Below are positions 30,290 through 40,248 of a stretch of 64,000 nt of DNA, in pieces. A model generated the notes under the pieces. That model made no database searches, was not told where the DNA came from, and saw only the letters and a program-made list of their open reading frames with translations. Source of the stretch: Alkalilimnicola ehrlichii (GTDB taxonomy: Bacteria; Pseudomonadota; Gammaproteobacteria; Nitrococcales; AK92); the NCBI RefSeq assembly GCF_003399765.1, contig NZ_NFZV01000020.1, positions 28,577-92,576 of the forward strand. The letters are read 5' to 3'. Numbering within the stretch: the first letter of the stretch is position 1; every line of letters starts with the position of its first letter. Position numbers and translations under genes: made by a program.

Positions 30290-31216
30290 ATGACGACGAT
30301 GGGGCCGATAATGCACAGTCTCGATGACGACTCACCGATGCGTACCGATTTAAGCCATCTGCCGGCAGACAAACAGCGCGAGCTTGAGGCGATCGTCGAG
30401 CTGCTGCGCCAGGTCACGCCGGTGGCGATGATTATTCTCTTCGGCTCCTACGCACGCGGCGACTACAAGGAAGAAAAGGATCTAGCGCCCAAGCGCTGGT
30501 CGGGGCATGCCTCGGACTATGATTTGCTGGTGATTGTCGAGAACGCTGAAGTGGCGGAGGATGCCAACATCCGCAAGGCGCTGCGGGATGTGTGCAAGAG
30601 CCAGGGTTTTTCGGCGCGGGTGAGTCCCATTCTGCATGACATTGCCGACGTCAATGCCAACCTCTCCGACGGCCGGTATTTCTTCCTGGACATTAAGCGC
30701 GAAGGGCGGTTGTTGTACGACGCCGGACGGGTCGAATTAGCTGAGCCGCGGGAATTAACACCCGTGGAAGCGCAGCGGATTGTGCAGGATGACTTCGATG
30801 AGTGGTATCAAGCCTCCCGGCAGTTTTACCGTGGGTTCGAGTTCTTTTTACAAGACAATGACCTTCGGCGTGCAATCTTCAATCTGAACCAAGCTACCGA
30901 GTCCGCGTACAAGGCCATCCTGCTAGTTTTTACCTCCTATGCTCCTCACGAGCACTTATTGGAGTGGCTGGGCGAGCGCGCCGCGCTGTACGGCCCGGTG
31001 TACCGCGAGCTGTTCCCGCAGCTTGGGGAGAAAGAGAAAAAACGCTTCGAGTTACTGGATAAGGCCTATATCGGCGCCCGCTACAAGAAAGCCTTCCCGG
31101 TGTTTCCCGGCGACATTGACTACTTGGCCCCGCGCGTCAAACGCCTGCTGGAGCTGACTGAAAGCCTTTGCCGAGAGGAAATCGAGCGGATTGGGCGAGA
31201 CGGCGTCGGGCCTTAG
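30290..31216 (+). CDS. MNT nucleotidyltransferase fused to HEPN domain
   Basis: 308 residues. The N-terminal domain (about 25-135) is a minimal nucleotidyltransferase with GSYARGD (52-58) and the paired aspartates in SDYDLL (D76, D78). The C-terminal domain (about 165-300) is a helical HEPN-type region with NLNQATESAYKAILL. In two-gene MNT-HEPN toxin-antitoxin systems the MNT protein AMPylates the HEPN RNase; here both are in one chain. A clear HEPN RX4-6H motif is not obvious, so RNase activity is uncertain. It follows vapBC. Confidence 0.82.
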   Translation: MTTMGPIMHSLDDDSPMRTDLSHLPADKQRELEAIVELLRQVTPVAMIILFGSYARGDYKEEKDLAPKRWSGHASDYDLLVIVENAEVAEDANIRKALRDVCKSQGFSARVSPILHDIADVNANLSDGRYFFLDIKREGRLLYDAGRVELAEPRELTPVEAQRIVQDDFDEWYQASRQFYRGFEFFLQDNDLRRAIFNLNQATESAYKAILLVFTSYAPHEHLLEWLGERAALYGPVYRELFPQLGEKEKKRFELLDKAYIGARYKKAFPVFPGDIDYLAPRVKRLLELTESLCREEIERIGRDGVGP

Positions 31217-31320
31217 CCGTCGGGCTTAAGCTGGTGCGGGCCATTCATAGCGTTTGCGCGCTTTGTGGGTGTTCTTATGCCCGGGAGGTCTTGGCAGTCG
31301 TTTCCGATGGGCCCTGCGAA

Positions 31321-31339
31321 CAATTAGGTTCCCTAATTG
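31321..31339. promoter_or_regulatory. Perfect inverted repeat upstream of hcp
   Basis: CAATTAGG-TTC-CCTAATTG, an eight-base perfect repeat with a three-base centre, about 120 bases before the hcp ATG. No T-run follows, so an operator is more likely than a terminator. AAGGAGG just before the hcp ATG gives strong translation. Confidence 0.45.
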
Positions 31340-31457
31340 ACGGCCCTGAACCTCTAAAGTAGAGTTATATTGTTGCGCTTGCTTCCCAGCTAAAAGTAGG
31401 CAGGTCATGCGCCAGATGTTTACATGGAAAGGCTAGGACATTTCAAGGAGGATAACT

Positions 31458-31928
31458 ATGGCGCTGCCCGCCTATATAGAACTTTATGACTGTGAGGGAC
31501 TCCAAATCCAGGGCGGCTCTCAAGTTGCTGAACGAGAAGGAACCGTTGAAACACTTGCGTTTCACCACTGTATTGCACTTTCTTATGACCCCGATCTTGG
31601 GGTGATTACGAGCCTTCCCAAGCATGCTCCTGCTATTTTCGTAAAGCCAATCGATGCATCTTCTCCGTATCTCATGAAAGCATGTTGTACCGGCCGCACG
31701 TTCGCAAAGGTCTTGATTCACTGGTACAAGATTGATGCGGGAGGAAGCGAGCGCCTATATTTTCGTCACGAACTGAAAGACGCCCGCATTAGTTCAATTA
31801 AAATGAAGATGCATAACGTAAAAGAATTAAAACGCGAAAATACCCCACCTCTTGAGCAAATAGCTATGCGCTATAGCTCCATAAAGTGGGAGCATATGAG
31901 CGGGAATGTTTTTGGCCTAAGCGCTTGA
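31458..31928 (+). CDS. hcp: Hcp-family type VI secretion tube protein (orphan)
   Basis: Hcp hexamers form the T6SS tube and can carry effectors. 156 residues, with the family pattern: MALPAYIELYDCEG start, REGTVETLAFHH, KHAPAIFVKPIDASSPYLMKA near 55-75, KVLIHWYKID and the closing AMRYSSIKWEH. No other T6SS structural gene is in the window. AT-richer than neighbours. The two following genes are on the same strand, which fits an orphan hcp-effector-immunity island. Confidence 0.85.
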   Translation: MALPAYIELYDCEGLQIQGGSQVAEREGTVETLAFHHCIALSYDPDLGVITSLPKHAPAIFVKPIDASSPYLMKACCTGRTFAKVLIHWYKIDAGGSERLYFRHELKDARISSIKMKMHNVKELKRENTPPLEQIAMRYSSIKWEHMSGNVFGLSA

Positions 31929-31981
31929 GCGACGATCACTCTCAGAAGACAACAACAACTCGAAAGAGAAACGCCAGTATT

Positions 31982-32284
31982 ATGGGTAGCGTGACGGAAG
32001 AGCTCGTAGAGACTCTAGCCAAGTTGCTAGAGAAGAAAAAGTATGGAACATCCCATATTGATCGGATCACGACAGCAAGAGCATACGGTGATATATCTCA
32101 CCGTCTATTAGAAATCACAATTCAGAGAGGGTTAAACGACATTGAGTACTACCGCCTGATAGGAATGCACTATCCTCATCATCAGGGTTCTTTAATCGAC
32201 TGGGGAAAGGTCGACTGGGAAAAATATGATGAAGGCGGGCGGCCAGAGGATGTCCTCAGAAACTTCTTTCAATCAGTCAGGTAA
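31982..32284 (+). CDS. Small protein of unknown function, effector candidate
   Basis: 100 residues, no signal peptide, charged N-terminal helix (VTEELVETLAKLLEKKK) and a C-terminal part with histidine/tyrosine-rich GMHYPHHQGSL and a WGKVDWEKYD patch. I do not recognise a family. The ATG at 31982 lies 54 bases after hcp; the next gene begins eight bases after its stop. By position it could be a small Hcp-carried effector, but no catalytic motif is evident. Confidence 0.55.
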   Translation: MGSVTEELVETLAKLLEKKKYGTSHIDRITTARAYGDISHRLLEITIQRGLNDIEYYRLIGMHYPHHQGSLIDWGKVDWEKYDEGGRPEDVLRNFFQSVR

Positions 32285-32291
32285 CAGTCGC

Positions 32292-32936
32292 ATGTTCGCT
32301 TTTGTACAAAGGTCATGGATTCTCTTCACATGCTTTTTTGTATTTTTCTTATTGGTTCTTACGGCGTCACACGTGCAAGCGTCGAATAGCCCATGCGACT
32401 ACTTGGTCGAGACTGTCCCAGCAAACGCCGGCGAACTCATAGAGCGTTCGGACGGCAGTGACGAGTTGTATGGAAAGAGCATTGTTTACTACGCGGCTGT
32501 ACTGGGAAAGGCCAATAAGATTTCCGAATGGGTCCAAAACGCCGACTGGGCCACTTTAGACCCTGAAATCCTCAGTGGAGCGGTGATTGCCGGGCGGCCA
32601 AACGTCGTTAACGCTCTCCTTCAGGCCGGTGCCTCGCCCGATTGGCAGGACGCCTCTGGAATGACTCCGCTTCTGGCGGCAGCGTCTTGCGAGCGAAGCG
32701 ATATGGTGGCGTTACTAATAGATGCCGGCGCCAACATCCAAACGCCTAACAAAGATGGTTTAGACCCGATGCTACAAGCCATTACCTTGGGCGACCTCGA
32801 TACCATAGAGATCCTACTTGAATCTGGCTTTGACCTCAGCCAAGCCCGTTTAGCAAACGGCTTAGGGCCTATGGATATTGCGCAATTGACAGAGAACGAA
32901 GAGGTTATAAACACTCTATCGCGCTATCTGCCCTAG
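32292..32936 (+). CDS. Exported ankyrin-repeat protein, immunity candidate
   Basis: 214 residues. A signal peptide (about 1-30, SWILFTCFFVFFLLVLTASHVQA) directs it to the periplasm. Four or so ankyrin repeats follow, such as VVNALLQAGASPDWQDASGM and MVALLIDAGANIQTPNKDGL. Ankyrin repeats bind proteins; periplasmic ankyrin proteins are known as T6SS immunity proteins. Context after hcp supports that role here, as inference. Confidence 0.75.
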   Translation: MFAFVQRSWILFTCFFVFFLLVLTASHVQASNSPCDYLVETVPANAGELIERSDGSDELYGKSIVYYAAVLGKANKISEWVQNADWATLDPEILSGAVIAGRPNVVNALLQAGASPDWQDASGMTPLLAAASCERSDMVALLIDAGANIQTPNKDGLDPMLQAITLGDLDTIEILLESGFDLSQARLANGLGPMDIAQLTENEEVINTLSRYLP

Positions 32937-33152
32937 CAAGAGATTACGAGGACATTTGGTTGGGGGTGCTGGACACCCATTTGGAAACGGACAGCACAAG
33001 CCTGCGGTTTTTTGGCTTAGAGGCCGGTCATCAGCAGGTCGAGGATGGCGAGGGCGGTTGTGCCTTCGTGTTCGAGGGGCGCGGCCTGTTCGTCTAAGGC
33101 ATCGAGCGGCACGGCATCGCTGCGATGCGGCCCCGCTCGATGCTCGTTACGC

Positions 33153-33602
33153 TCAGCCGCGGATGACGTAATCGAGGATTTCCACTACCTGGCGGGGCTC
33201 GGCGGCCGTGGCGAGGGCGGCGGCGTCGACTTCCTTGAGCGCGTGATTGTGCTCTTCGTCATGCAGGGTGACGATGGCTTTTCCCAGTGCTGCTGCGTAG
33301 CCTGCGTCGAAAGCGGCATTCCACTGTTTGTATTTTGGGCCGAAGCGCACGATCACGATGTCCGCTTCGCGGATCAAGGTTTGTGTGCGGATGGCATTGA
33401 CGCCGGCGCCTTTGCGGTCTTCCCAGAACTTTTTGTCCTCGTCGCCAAGGATGCGTACGCCGCATAGGTCGGATGCTTCGTGGTCCGTTACCGGGGAGTC
33501 GAAACGTACGGGTAGGCCCCGCTCGCGCGTACCGGCGATGATTTGCTCGCGCCAGTCGCTATGGATTTCGCCGGAAAGATAAACTCGCCATTCACGGGCC
33601 AT
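33153..33602 (-). CDS. ytoQ: YtoQ family protein
   Basis: 149 residues of the YtoQ family, related to nucleoside 2-deoxyribosyltransferase folds. Recognisable are WRVYLSGEIHSDWREQI at the start and IVIVRFGPKYKQWNAAFDAG near 100. Biochemical function is not established. The ATG at 33602 gives the family length; an upstream in-frame start adds 40 residues that do not fit. Stand-alone gene. Confidence 0.8.
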   Translation of the reverse strand: MAREWRVYLSGEIHSDWREQIIAGTRERGLPVRFDSPVTDHEASDLCGVRILGDEDKKFWEDRKGAGVNAIRTQTLIREADIVIVRFGPKYKQWNAAFDAGYAAALGKAIVTLHDEEHNHALKEVDAAALATAAEPRQVVEILDYVIRG

Positions 33603-34002
33603 GTCGTCTCCTTTTCTGTTCACTGCGAATCTTTGCGCCGAGGCGAGGACGGACGGCATGGGTAATCGGGTGTGCTCGCTCGCCTCGGTTGTCATGTTGG
33701 GGTGAGGATACCTATTCGCCATCGATTAAGAAATGCACAGACGGGTTTAACGTGTACCGCTCACGTCATCGGCATGGCTCGGAGGGGGTGCAGTGGTCCC
33801 TCACGTTACCCGCCGATTCAACGACTTTCGCTCATCAGGCCCTCCAGTCCGGTCTGGCGAAGGTTTAGCCGAAGGAGGGCCGCGCGAGACACCATTGCTG
33901 AAGACCTTGGTAACTACACTGTGCGGTAGGTGGGCAATATTCATCCTGCATCAGCGGAAGCTGGTTCGAGGACATGACTGTACCGCCCAGGCGGGTTCGC
34001 CG
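33603..34002. other. Intergenic region, no gene seen
   Basis: Upstream region of the YtoQ gene followed by the end of the LOG gene. Open frames of 80-130 residues here have no domain or codon pattern I trust. No repeat seen. Confidence 0.4.
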
Positions 34003-34581
34003 TCAGGTGTCCTCCCGTTTGATCCACTTGGTGACTTGGGGCGGCTGATAGCTGCGCACGGCAGTCAGCAGCGCATCCACATCCTGTTCCACGATCAGCA
34101 TGCCGCGATGCACCGGCTTGAGGAAAGCTTCAGTCACGATGTGGTCGAGAAACGCGGACAAACCATCGTAGAAGCCGTTGATGTTCATTAGTGCGCAAGG
34201 CTTGGTGTGATGGCCCAGTTGCGCCCATGTCCAAACCTCGAACAGCTCTTCCAATGTGCCGATACCACCGGGCAAGGCGATGAAGCCATCGGACAGTTCG
34301 GCCATCAGCGCCTTGCGTTCATGCATGGATTCGACGATACGCAGGTCGTCCAGACCCGTATGCGCAATTTCCTTTTCCACCAGGGAGCGCGGGATCACTC
34401 CGATCACTTCGCCGCCATGGGCTTGTGCGGCATCGGCGGCTGCGCCCATCAAACCGACCGATGCGCCACCATAGACCAGCCCAATGCCGGCATCGGCCAG
34501 TGCGTGGCCAAGTCGCGTAGCCGTTTCGGTATAAATCGGTAGACGGCCAGGGCTAGAGCCGGAAAAGATACAAAGCCGCAT
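34003..34581 (-). CDS. LOG-family nucleotide phosphoribohydrolase
   Basis: 192 residues of the LOG (Lonely Guy) family, which removes ribose phosphate from N6-modified AMP or AMP itself. The signature PGGIGTLEE is at 104-112 and GLVYGGASVGLMG at 34-46. In bacteria the role is often purine nucleotide turnover or cytokinin-like release. No close partner gene. Confidence 0.9.
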   Translation of the reverse strand: MRLCIFSGSSPGRLPIYTETATRLGHALADAGIGLVYGGASVGLMGAAADAAQAHGGEVIGVIPRSLVEKEIAHTGLDDLRIVESMHERKALMAELSDGFIALPGGIGTLEELFEVWTWAQLGHHTKPCALMNINGFYDGLSAFLDHIVTEAFLKPVHRGMLIVEQDVDALLTAVRSYQPPQVTKWIKREDT

Positions 34582-34760
34582 GATGCTGATCCCCTTGCTT
34601 ATTTTAATGCTTGAATGGGGGATCTTCTCATGTCGTGGCAGATAATGTCAGCAATAGGTACTGGACGGGGCAGCCGGCGCGACGCGCCGCCCCCCATAAC
34701 GGGGGGATCGGTGTCTTTTCGTTGCTAACCCTAGCCGGGTGTGCCGAACGAATACCTCGG

Positions 34761-35411
34761 CTAGCCCCAGACCCGGGGGCTGCGCGGTGTCTCCAGCCGG
34801 TAGTCGGAGTAGCCGCGTGTGAAAAACTCCCTGCCCAAGCGCTCCGCGGCGCTAATCGGTTCGCTGGGATCCTTTGCCACCTCGCCGCGACTGTTGCCCA
34901 CACCGCGCACCACGCCTACTAACCGGGAGTGGGTGTAGCGCGTGAACTCTTGCAGTTGGTGCACGGGCGCAAACGCGGCGCCCGGGTAGCTTTCCTCTGC
35001 TGCCAGCACCAGGCCCAATTGCTTGCCCGCCATAGCTTCCAGTACGCGATTGGCGTCCGGGTAGGATGCGGCGTAATAACAGAAGGTGCGGTCGAAGAAG
35101 GCCTTCATTTGTGCGGACAGGCCGTACCAGTAGATAGGCGAACAGAACACCACGCCGGCTGCCGGTAGGAACTCGTCCAGAAATAGGCTCTGAAAACGGT
35201 CGGGGATACTGCAACTGCCGTTGTCCTGACGGCAACGCCGGCAGTCCCGCAGGAAGTGGGTGATGTAATCGTCCAGAAACCGCAGCTTCACCGTGTTGCC
35301 CGCTGCTTCCGCACCGCGTTGCACCGCCTGCGCCAGCGTTGCGCTGTTTCCGTTACGCCGGGGGCTGCCGACCAGCACCAACAACGATCCGGGCTCTTTC
35401 GAATACTCCAT
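34761..35411 (-). CDS. NADPH-dependent FMN reductase / flavodoxin-fold protein
   Basis: 216 residues with the flavodoxin-like fold: GSPRRNGNSATLAQAV binds the FMN phosphate near 15-30, FCSPIYWYGLSAQMKAFFDRTF near 90-110 covers the flavin. Probably an NAD(P)H quinone or azo-type reductase. A CRRCRQDNGSC cluster near 55-67 is shared by many of this group. It is divergent from a LysR gene, which may control it. Confidence 0.85.
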   Translation of the reverse strand: MEYSKEPGSLLVLVGSPRRNGNSATLAQAVQRGAEAAGNTVKLRFLDDYITHFLRDCRRCRQDNGSCSIPDRFQSLFLDEFLPAAGVVFCSPIYWYGLSAQMKAFFDRTFCYYAASYPDANRVLEAMAGKQLGLVLAAEESYPGAAFAPVHQLQEFTRYTHSRLVGVVRGVGNSRGEVAKDPSEPISAAERLGREFFTRGYSDYRLETPRSPRVWG

Positions 35412-35522
35412 GACACTTCTCCTTCCCGTTATTTGGAAGGATGATGCTAAATCAGCATAATGGGTAGGTACGAGTGATCGTTGTTCACTTGGGATGACTC
35501 AAATTCACTTTAAGGAGTGGCG

Positions 35523-36401
35523 ATGTTTGGCTCCTTGCCGCTCGCGGCACTGCGTACCTTCGAATCCGCTGCCCGGCTCCGTAGTTTTAAGGCGGCCGCG
35601 GAGGACTTGGCGGTGACCCCGACCGCGGTTTCCCACCAGGTCCGGCGGCTGGAGCAGCAACTGGGTGTGGCGTTGTTTCGGCGTGTTGCCCGTGGGGTGG
35701 AAGTCACCGAGGCGGGGGAGCGGCTATTTCGCAGCTTGCACGGTGCGCTGCTGGATATTTCCCATGCTTTTCATTCGCTACGGCCCCAACCCGATCCCGC
35801 AGGGCTGGTGATTACCACCACGCACTCTTTTGCCGCACTGTGGCTGGTTCCTCGGTTGGGGCGATTTTATCGTCGTCATCCGGAGCTGAGCCTGCGGCTG
35901 GATACCAACCCCGCCCCGTTGGACTTGCAGCAGGATGCCAGCGTCGATGTCGCCATCCGCTACGGCGACAAGGAATACCCCGACCTGCATCAGGTCGGCG
36001 GCCTTGCCGAGAGCTTCGGAGCGTACTGCGCGCCGCAACTTGCTCCTGCCGGCAAGCAGCTGCCGGCGGCGCTGCTGACCGTCCGCTGGCACAACTCCAT
36101 GCTCTATGATCGGGCGTGGGAGCGCTGGTGTCTGGCCGCCGGTGCAGACTGGCTCTCGGACAGCATGCCGGTGCACGCCTACGAAGAGGAAAACTATGCG
36201 CTGCAGGCGGCCATCGCCGGGCAGGGTATGGTGTTGGCAAGTTCTATCCTGGTTTCGGATACGTTACGCAACGGTTTGCTGATCGCCTACCGGCCGGAGG
36301 TGCAGGTGCCTGGGGCTCGCTACACGGTGCTGTGCAAACCGGGCCGCGAACGTCACCCGCCGGTCAGGGCTTTTCTGGACTGGCTGAGAGAGGAGCTTTG
36401 A
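35523..36401 (+). CDS. LysR-family regulator, GcvA-like
   Basis: 292 residues. Winged helix (about 1-65) with LRTFESAARLRSFKAAAEDL and TPTAVSHQVRRLEQQLG, then a substrate-binding domain. ATG 35523 is chosen because AAGGAG lies seven bases before it. It is divergent from the flavin reductase gene with a 111-base intergenic region, a normal LysR-target arrangement. The effector is unknown. Confidence 0.9.
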   Translation: MFGSLPLAALRTFESAARLRSFKAAAEDLAVTPTAVSHQVRRLEQQLGVALFRRVARGVEVTEAGERLFRSLHGALLDISHAFHSLRPQPDPAGLVITTTHSFAALWLVPRLGRFYRRHPELSLRLDTNPAPLDLQQDASVDVAIRYGDKEYPDLHQVGGLAESFGAYCAPQLAPAGKQLPAALLTVRWHNSMLYDRAWERWCLAAGADWLSDSMPVHAYEEENYALQAAIAGQGMVLASSILVSDTLRNGLLIAYRPEVQVPGARYTVLCKPGRERHPPVRAFLDWLREEL

Positions 36402-36493
36402 GCTTCCTTCGCCGAGGGGGCGGGGGACACGTTACGTTGTCTTATTGCCTGGGCGACTGGTGCGCGCGGACAAAAGGCCCGAGCCTTACCGCA

Positions 36494-37396
36494 TCACGGC
36501 CTCAGGCTGGCGAAACGTCGCCGCCAGCCGACTTCCTTCACCTGCGCTATCAACGCCCGGGCAGCCGACGAGCCAGAGTTTGCAAACGCGTAAAAGCACG
36601 CATCGGGCAGCGGCGGCATGCCCTCTTTGGTACCCAGGGCCTTGAGGCCTTCGCGCAATTGGCTGCGTGCCACCGGAGTCACTGCAAATCCCGCTTTTGC
36701 CGCAGCCAAGCAACCCGCCATGCTGCTGCTCTCGAAAGCCAGCCGCCAGGGCTTGGTCGCTTGGCTTAAGGCCGCAATCGCCGATTCGCGGTAAATACAA
36801 GGCTCGGGAAAAACGGCCAACGGCACCTCTCTCTCAGTATCGAAGGTGCAGTGGGCGGCGTAAGCCCAGACCAGTTCCTCTTGCCATAACGGCTCGCCAT
36901 TGTCGGGCACACGTGCGCATTGCTTGCCGAAAACCACCTCCAAACGCTCGGCCTGAAGTTGCCGGATAAGTTCTGCGGTGATCCCTACTTTTAGTTCAAT
37001 GGACGTTTGGGGGTGCCAGCGATGAAAGGTTTCCAGTACCTGGGGCAGCCAAGTGCCGGCAAAATCTTCTGAGGCGCCGATTCGCAAGCGTCCGCTGATG
37101 TTCGCTCCACTCAGCCGAGCGCGTACCTCTCGCTCCAAGGCGACGATATTACGCGCATAGGCAGCGAGCAGCTCCCCGGCGGCGGTTAGTTGTAGGCTAC
37201 GGGTAGTGCGCTCCAATAATCGACTTTCCGTTGCTTGCTCCAAGCGCTTGATGTGGCCGCTGACCGCCGATGGCGTTAGCGCCAGCCTTTCGGCAGCAGC
37301 TGCAAAACCGCCGCTCTCGACCACCTCAAGGAACGTGCGCAGCAACACAATATCCAGACTGGTTCGAGACACTGTCATGTCCATCCGATTATTCAT
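36494..37396 (-). CDS. LysR-family regulator
   Basis: 300 residues, with DNA-binding segment LLRTFLEVVESGGFAAAAERL and TPSAVSGHIKRLEQ near 18-55, and a C-terminal ligand domain. Divergent from the alpha/beta hydrolase gene, with about 90 bases between the two starts, so it likely regulates that gene. Effector unknown. Confidence 0.9.
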   Translation of the reverse strand: MNNRMDMTVSRTSLDIVLLRTFLEVVESGGFAAAAERLALTPSAVSGHIKRLEQATESRLLERTTRSLQLTAAGELLAAYARNIVALEREVRARLSGANISGRLRIGASEDFAGTWLPQVLETFHRWHPQTSIELKVGITAELIRQLQAERLEVVFGKQCARVPDNGEPLWQEELVWAYAAHCTFDTEREVPLAVFPEPCIYRESAIAALSQATKPWRLAFESSSMAGCLAAAKAGFAVTPVARSQLREGLKALGTKEGMPPLPDACFYAFANSGSSAARALIAQVKEVGWRRRFASLRP

Positions 37397-37489
37397 GAAA
37401 CTTCATCAATGATATTCAATTCATCGTCAATCGTCGCGTGGCAAGTGATTATGCTGCTAGTCGTCACTAACGAGATGGAGATGAAGGGC

Positions 37490-38376
37490 ATGACGGCGTA
37501 CCGAAGCGTTACGACACCAACGTTGGAAGTCGGTTACCTGGAATGGAATCCGCGGGGCCGGCGCACGGCGGTATTGCTCCACGGCTGGCCGGATAGCCCC
37601 GAAGGCTGGGCTGTGGTCGCCGAACATTTAGCTACTGCGGGCTACCGGGTGCTATGCCCGGCCCTGCGAGGGTTTGGGCCAACCCGTTTTCGCGCTGCGC
37701 ATGCCATGCGCAGCGGACAATTGGCTGCGCTGGGGCGTGACCTGTTGGAGTTTGTCGCTGCCATGGCGTTGCGACGACCTGTACTAATAGGCCATGACTG
37801 GGGCGCCCGGGCCGTGGCCAATGCTTGCGGCCTTGCTGCCGGCGTCGCCTCGCATATGGTGATGTTGTCGGTGGGTTACGGTACCAACGGCCCACAGCAG
37901 TCCATTTCGCTCATCCAGGCTCGCAACTACTGGTACCACTGGTATATGGCCACACCTCGCGGCGGGCGCACCGTCGAGCAGGACAGCCAGGCCTTCGCCC
38001 GTATGATGTGGGATACCTGGTCGCCTGATGGTTGGTACCAGGAAAAAGATTTCGCTCTGGCCGCCCTGGCGTTCGAAAACCCGGACTGGGCAAGCGTGGT
38101 GCTGCACTCGTACCGCCACCGCTGGGGTTTAGCCGCCGGCGATGCGGCCTATGAGGAAGACGAGGCACAACTTAATCCCGCTCCCCGCTTAGCCGTGCCG
38201 ACGCTGGTACTGCATGGTGCCGCCGACGCCTGTAATCATCCCGATAGTTCCGCTGGCAAGGAGGGTTTTTTACCGGCCCTTACCGGCGCCAGTTGCTGGA
38301 GGGTGTCGGGCACTTCCCACACCGGGAAGTGCCCGAGCAGGTGGCCGAGGCCATTCTTGAGTTCGTGCAGACTTGA
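37490..38376 (+). CDS. Alpha/beta hydrolase (epoxide hydrolase-like), one-base frameshift
   Basis: Fold of epoxide hydrolases and dehalogenases. HGWPDSPEGW forms the oxyanion region and GHDWGAR holds the nucleophile aspartate. Near 38264-38270 the frame is lost in a T-run; adding one T continues FFTGPYRRQLLEGVGHFPHREVPE, which carries the catalytic histidine, and ends at 38376 for 295 residues. Without the correction the enzyme would lack its histidine. The start is uncertain: ATGs at 37475, 37481 and 37490 are all in frame. Confidence 0.82.
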
Positions 38377-38455
38377 GGCTCAGAGCCAGCGATAGGTCGC
38401 CGGCCGGATTCGGCTAGCGACCTTGACCCGGTTATCGAGCGCCTCTCGGGGTTGG

Positions 38456-40248
38456 CTATGCCGTCGCGATCGGGGCGCGGGCGTTTGCAGAGGGGCTATA
38501 GGCGCTATGGCGATCGCGGCCTCCGTTTTTGGCACGGTACATGGCGGTGTCGGCATGTTTGATCAGGGTGTCCCCGGTGTTGCCGTGTTCGGGGTACAGG
38601 GCGATGCCGACGCTGGCGGTGGGGCTAATCGCCTCGCCGTCGATGTGGAGTGGTTGGCGCAGGGTCGCGGTGATGCGTTCGGCCGCTTGTACCGCCTCCT
38701 CTGCGGTTTCGAGTTCGGAGAGCAGGATTACGAACTCATCGCCGCTCATTCGGGCGACGGTGTCGTCTTCCCGCACACAGGCGACCAGACGCTCGGCGAT
38801 GTGCTCCAGCAGGCGGTCGCCGGCACGGTGGCCGAGACGGTCGTTGACTTGCTTGAATCGGTCCAGGTCGACGAACAACACCGCCATCTGCAAGCGGTGG
38901 CGGTGGGCGTGGGCGATGGCCATCTGCAGCCGATCGTCCAATAGCCGGCGGTTGGGCAGGCCGGTCAGCGGGTCGTAGTAGGCTAGGCTGCGGATCCGCT
39001 CCTCGCTCTCTTTGAGTTGGGAAATGTCGTTGAACATTGCCGCGTAGTGGGTCAGCTCGGCGCCCTCGTCGGCGATAGCGGTGACGGTCATGAGTTCGGG
39101 ATAAATCTCGCCATTCTTGCGCCGATTCCAGATTTCGCCCTGCCAGTGGCCGGTAGCGTTGAGTTCGGCCCACATGCGCTGGTAGAAGTCTGGGCCGTGG
39201 CGGCCAGAGCTGAGAATCTTGGGGGTTTTGCCGATGACTTCGTCAGGGGTATAGCCGGTGAGGCGGGTAAACGCCGGATTGACGCTCTGGATGATGCCGT
39301 TGGGGTCGGTAATCATGACGCCTTCCAGCGAGCTTTCGATGATCTTCTCCGCAAGGTGCAGACTGCGTTTGGAGACATTGAGCGCGCGGTCCCGCTCGCG
39401 CAGGGCGCTTTGGAGTTCGCGGACATAGGTCACCTCGATGCCCGCCAGGATCTCGGCGAAGCTGACCAGACCCAACAACTTGCCATCGGCGGTAACGCCG
39501 ACGTGGCGCATGCCACGCTCAATCAGCAGGCTGCGTACCCGGTATAGGGTTTCGTCGTGGGCGACGGTGAGCAGCGGGCGGCTAGCGAGCTGCTCCAGCG
39601 GCGCGTTGAGCTGCCCGGCGGCGATCTGGCCTACCAAATCGCGCTCGGTAAGGATGCCGTGGTCGCCGTCGTCGTAGCTGACCAGCACGGCGTCGGTGGC
39701 GGCACTGCGCATTTGCTCGGCGGCTTCGATTAACGGCGCATCGCTGGGTAGGCGCGGGGTCTTCTGGCGCACTACCGAGGCCACGGTGCGCAGGCGCAAA
39801 AAGTGCTCGATACCTTGGTTGAGCACGACGTCGGTCTGGGAGAGAACCCCTATCGGCTGCCCCTGCTTGTCGAGTACCAGAAAGTGGCGGAGCCTCTCGC
39901 GCTGAAACAGCGCCGCGACCGAACGCAGCGGGGTGTCCTCGGCGAGGGTGCGGACGGGGTGATTCATCACCTGCTCGACGGGCCGCTCGAACTCCTGCGG
40001 ATCGGTGAAATCCACCGTCAGTGCGTCTCGCTCCGTCCAGATGCCGACAGGGCGGCCTTGGTCCATGATCAGAATCGAACTGCAGCGGGCCGCTTGCATC
40101 TGCTGCGCAGCTTGGCGAAGGGGCGTGGCCGGGGGCAGTGCACTAGCTGTGTGCTCACGACCTCGCCGACGTTGATGTCGGCGTTGAGCAGCAGTGCAGT
40201 AACATCTGACACGTCGGCAATGTCGTCGCCGGGTAAAACAGAAGTCAT
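38456..40248 (-). CDS. CBS-PAS-GGDEF diguanylate cyclase, one-base frameshift
   Basis: Makes cyclic di-GMP. Order: four CBS motifs in two pairs (about 15-290), a PAS domain (about 310-430, SLEGVMITDPNGIIQSVNPAFTRLTGYTPDEVIGK), and a GGDEF domain near 445-590 with the active-site variant SGDEF and inhibitory-site-type upstream residues not clear. The start MTSVLPGDDIADVSD is in another frame from the rest; one missing base at about 40137-40142 joins them for 597 residues. CBS pairs often bind adenine nucleotides, so energy state may control it. Confidence 0.87.

Noticed and set aside
33020..33152. Minus-strand open stretch after the YtoQ gene ending in TALAILDLLMTGL
   Set aside because: Looks protein-like but has no start, no recognised family and is only about 40 residues; could be a remnant.
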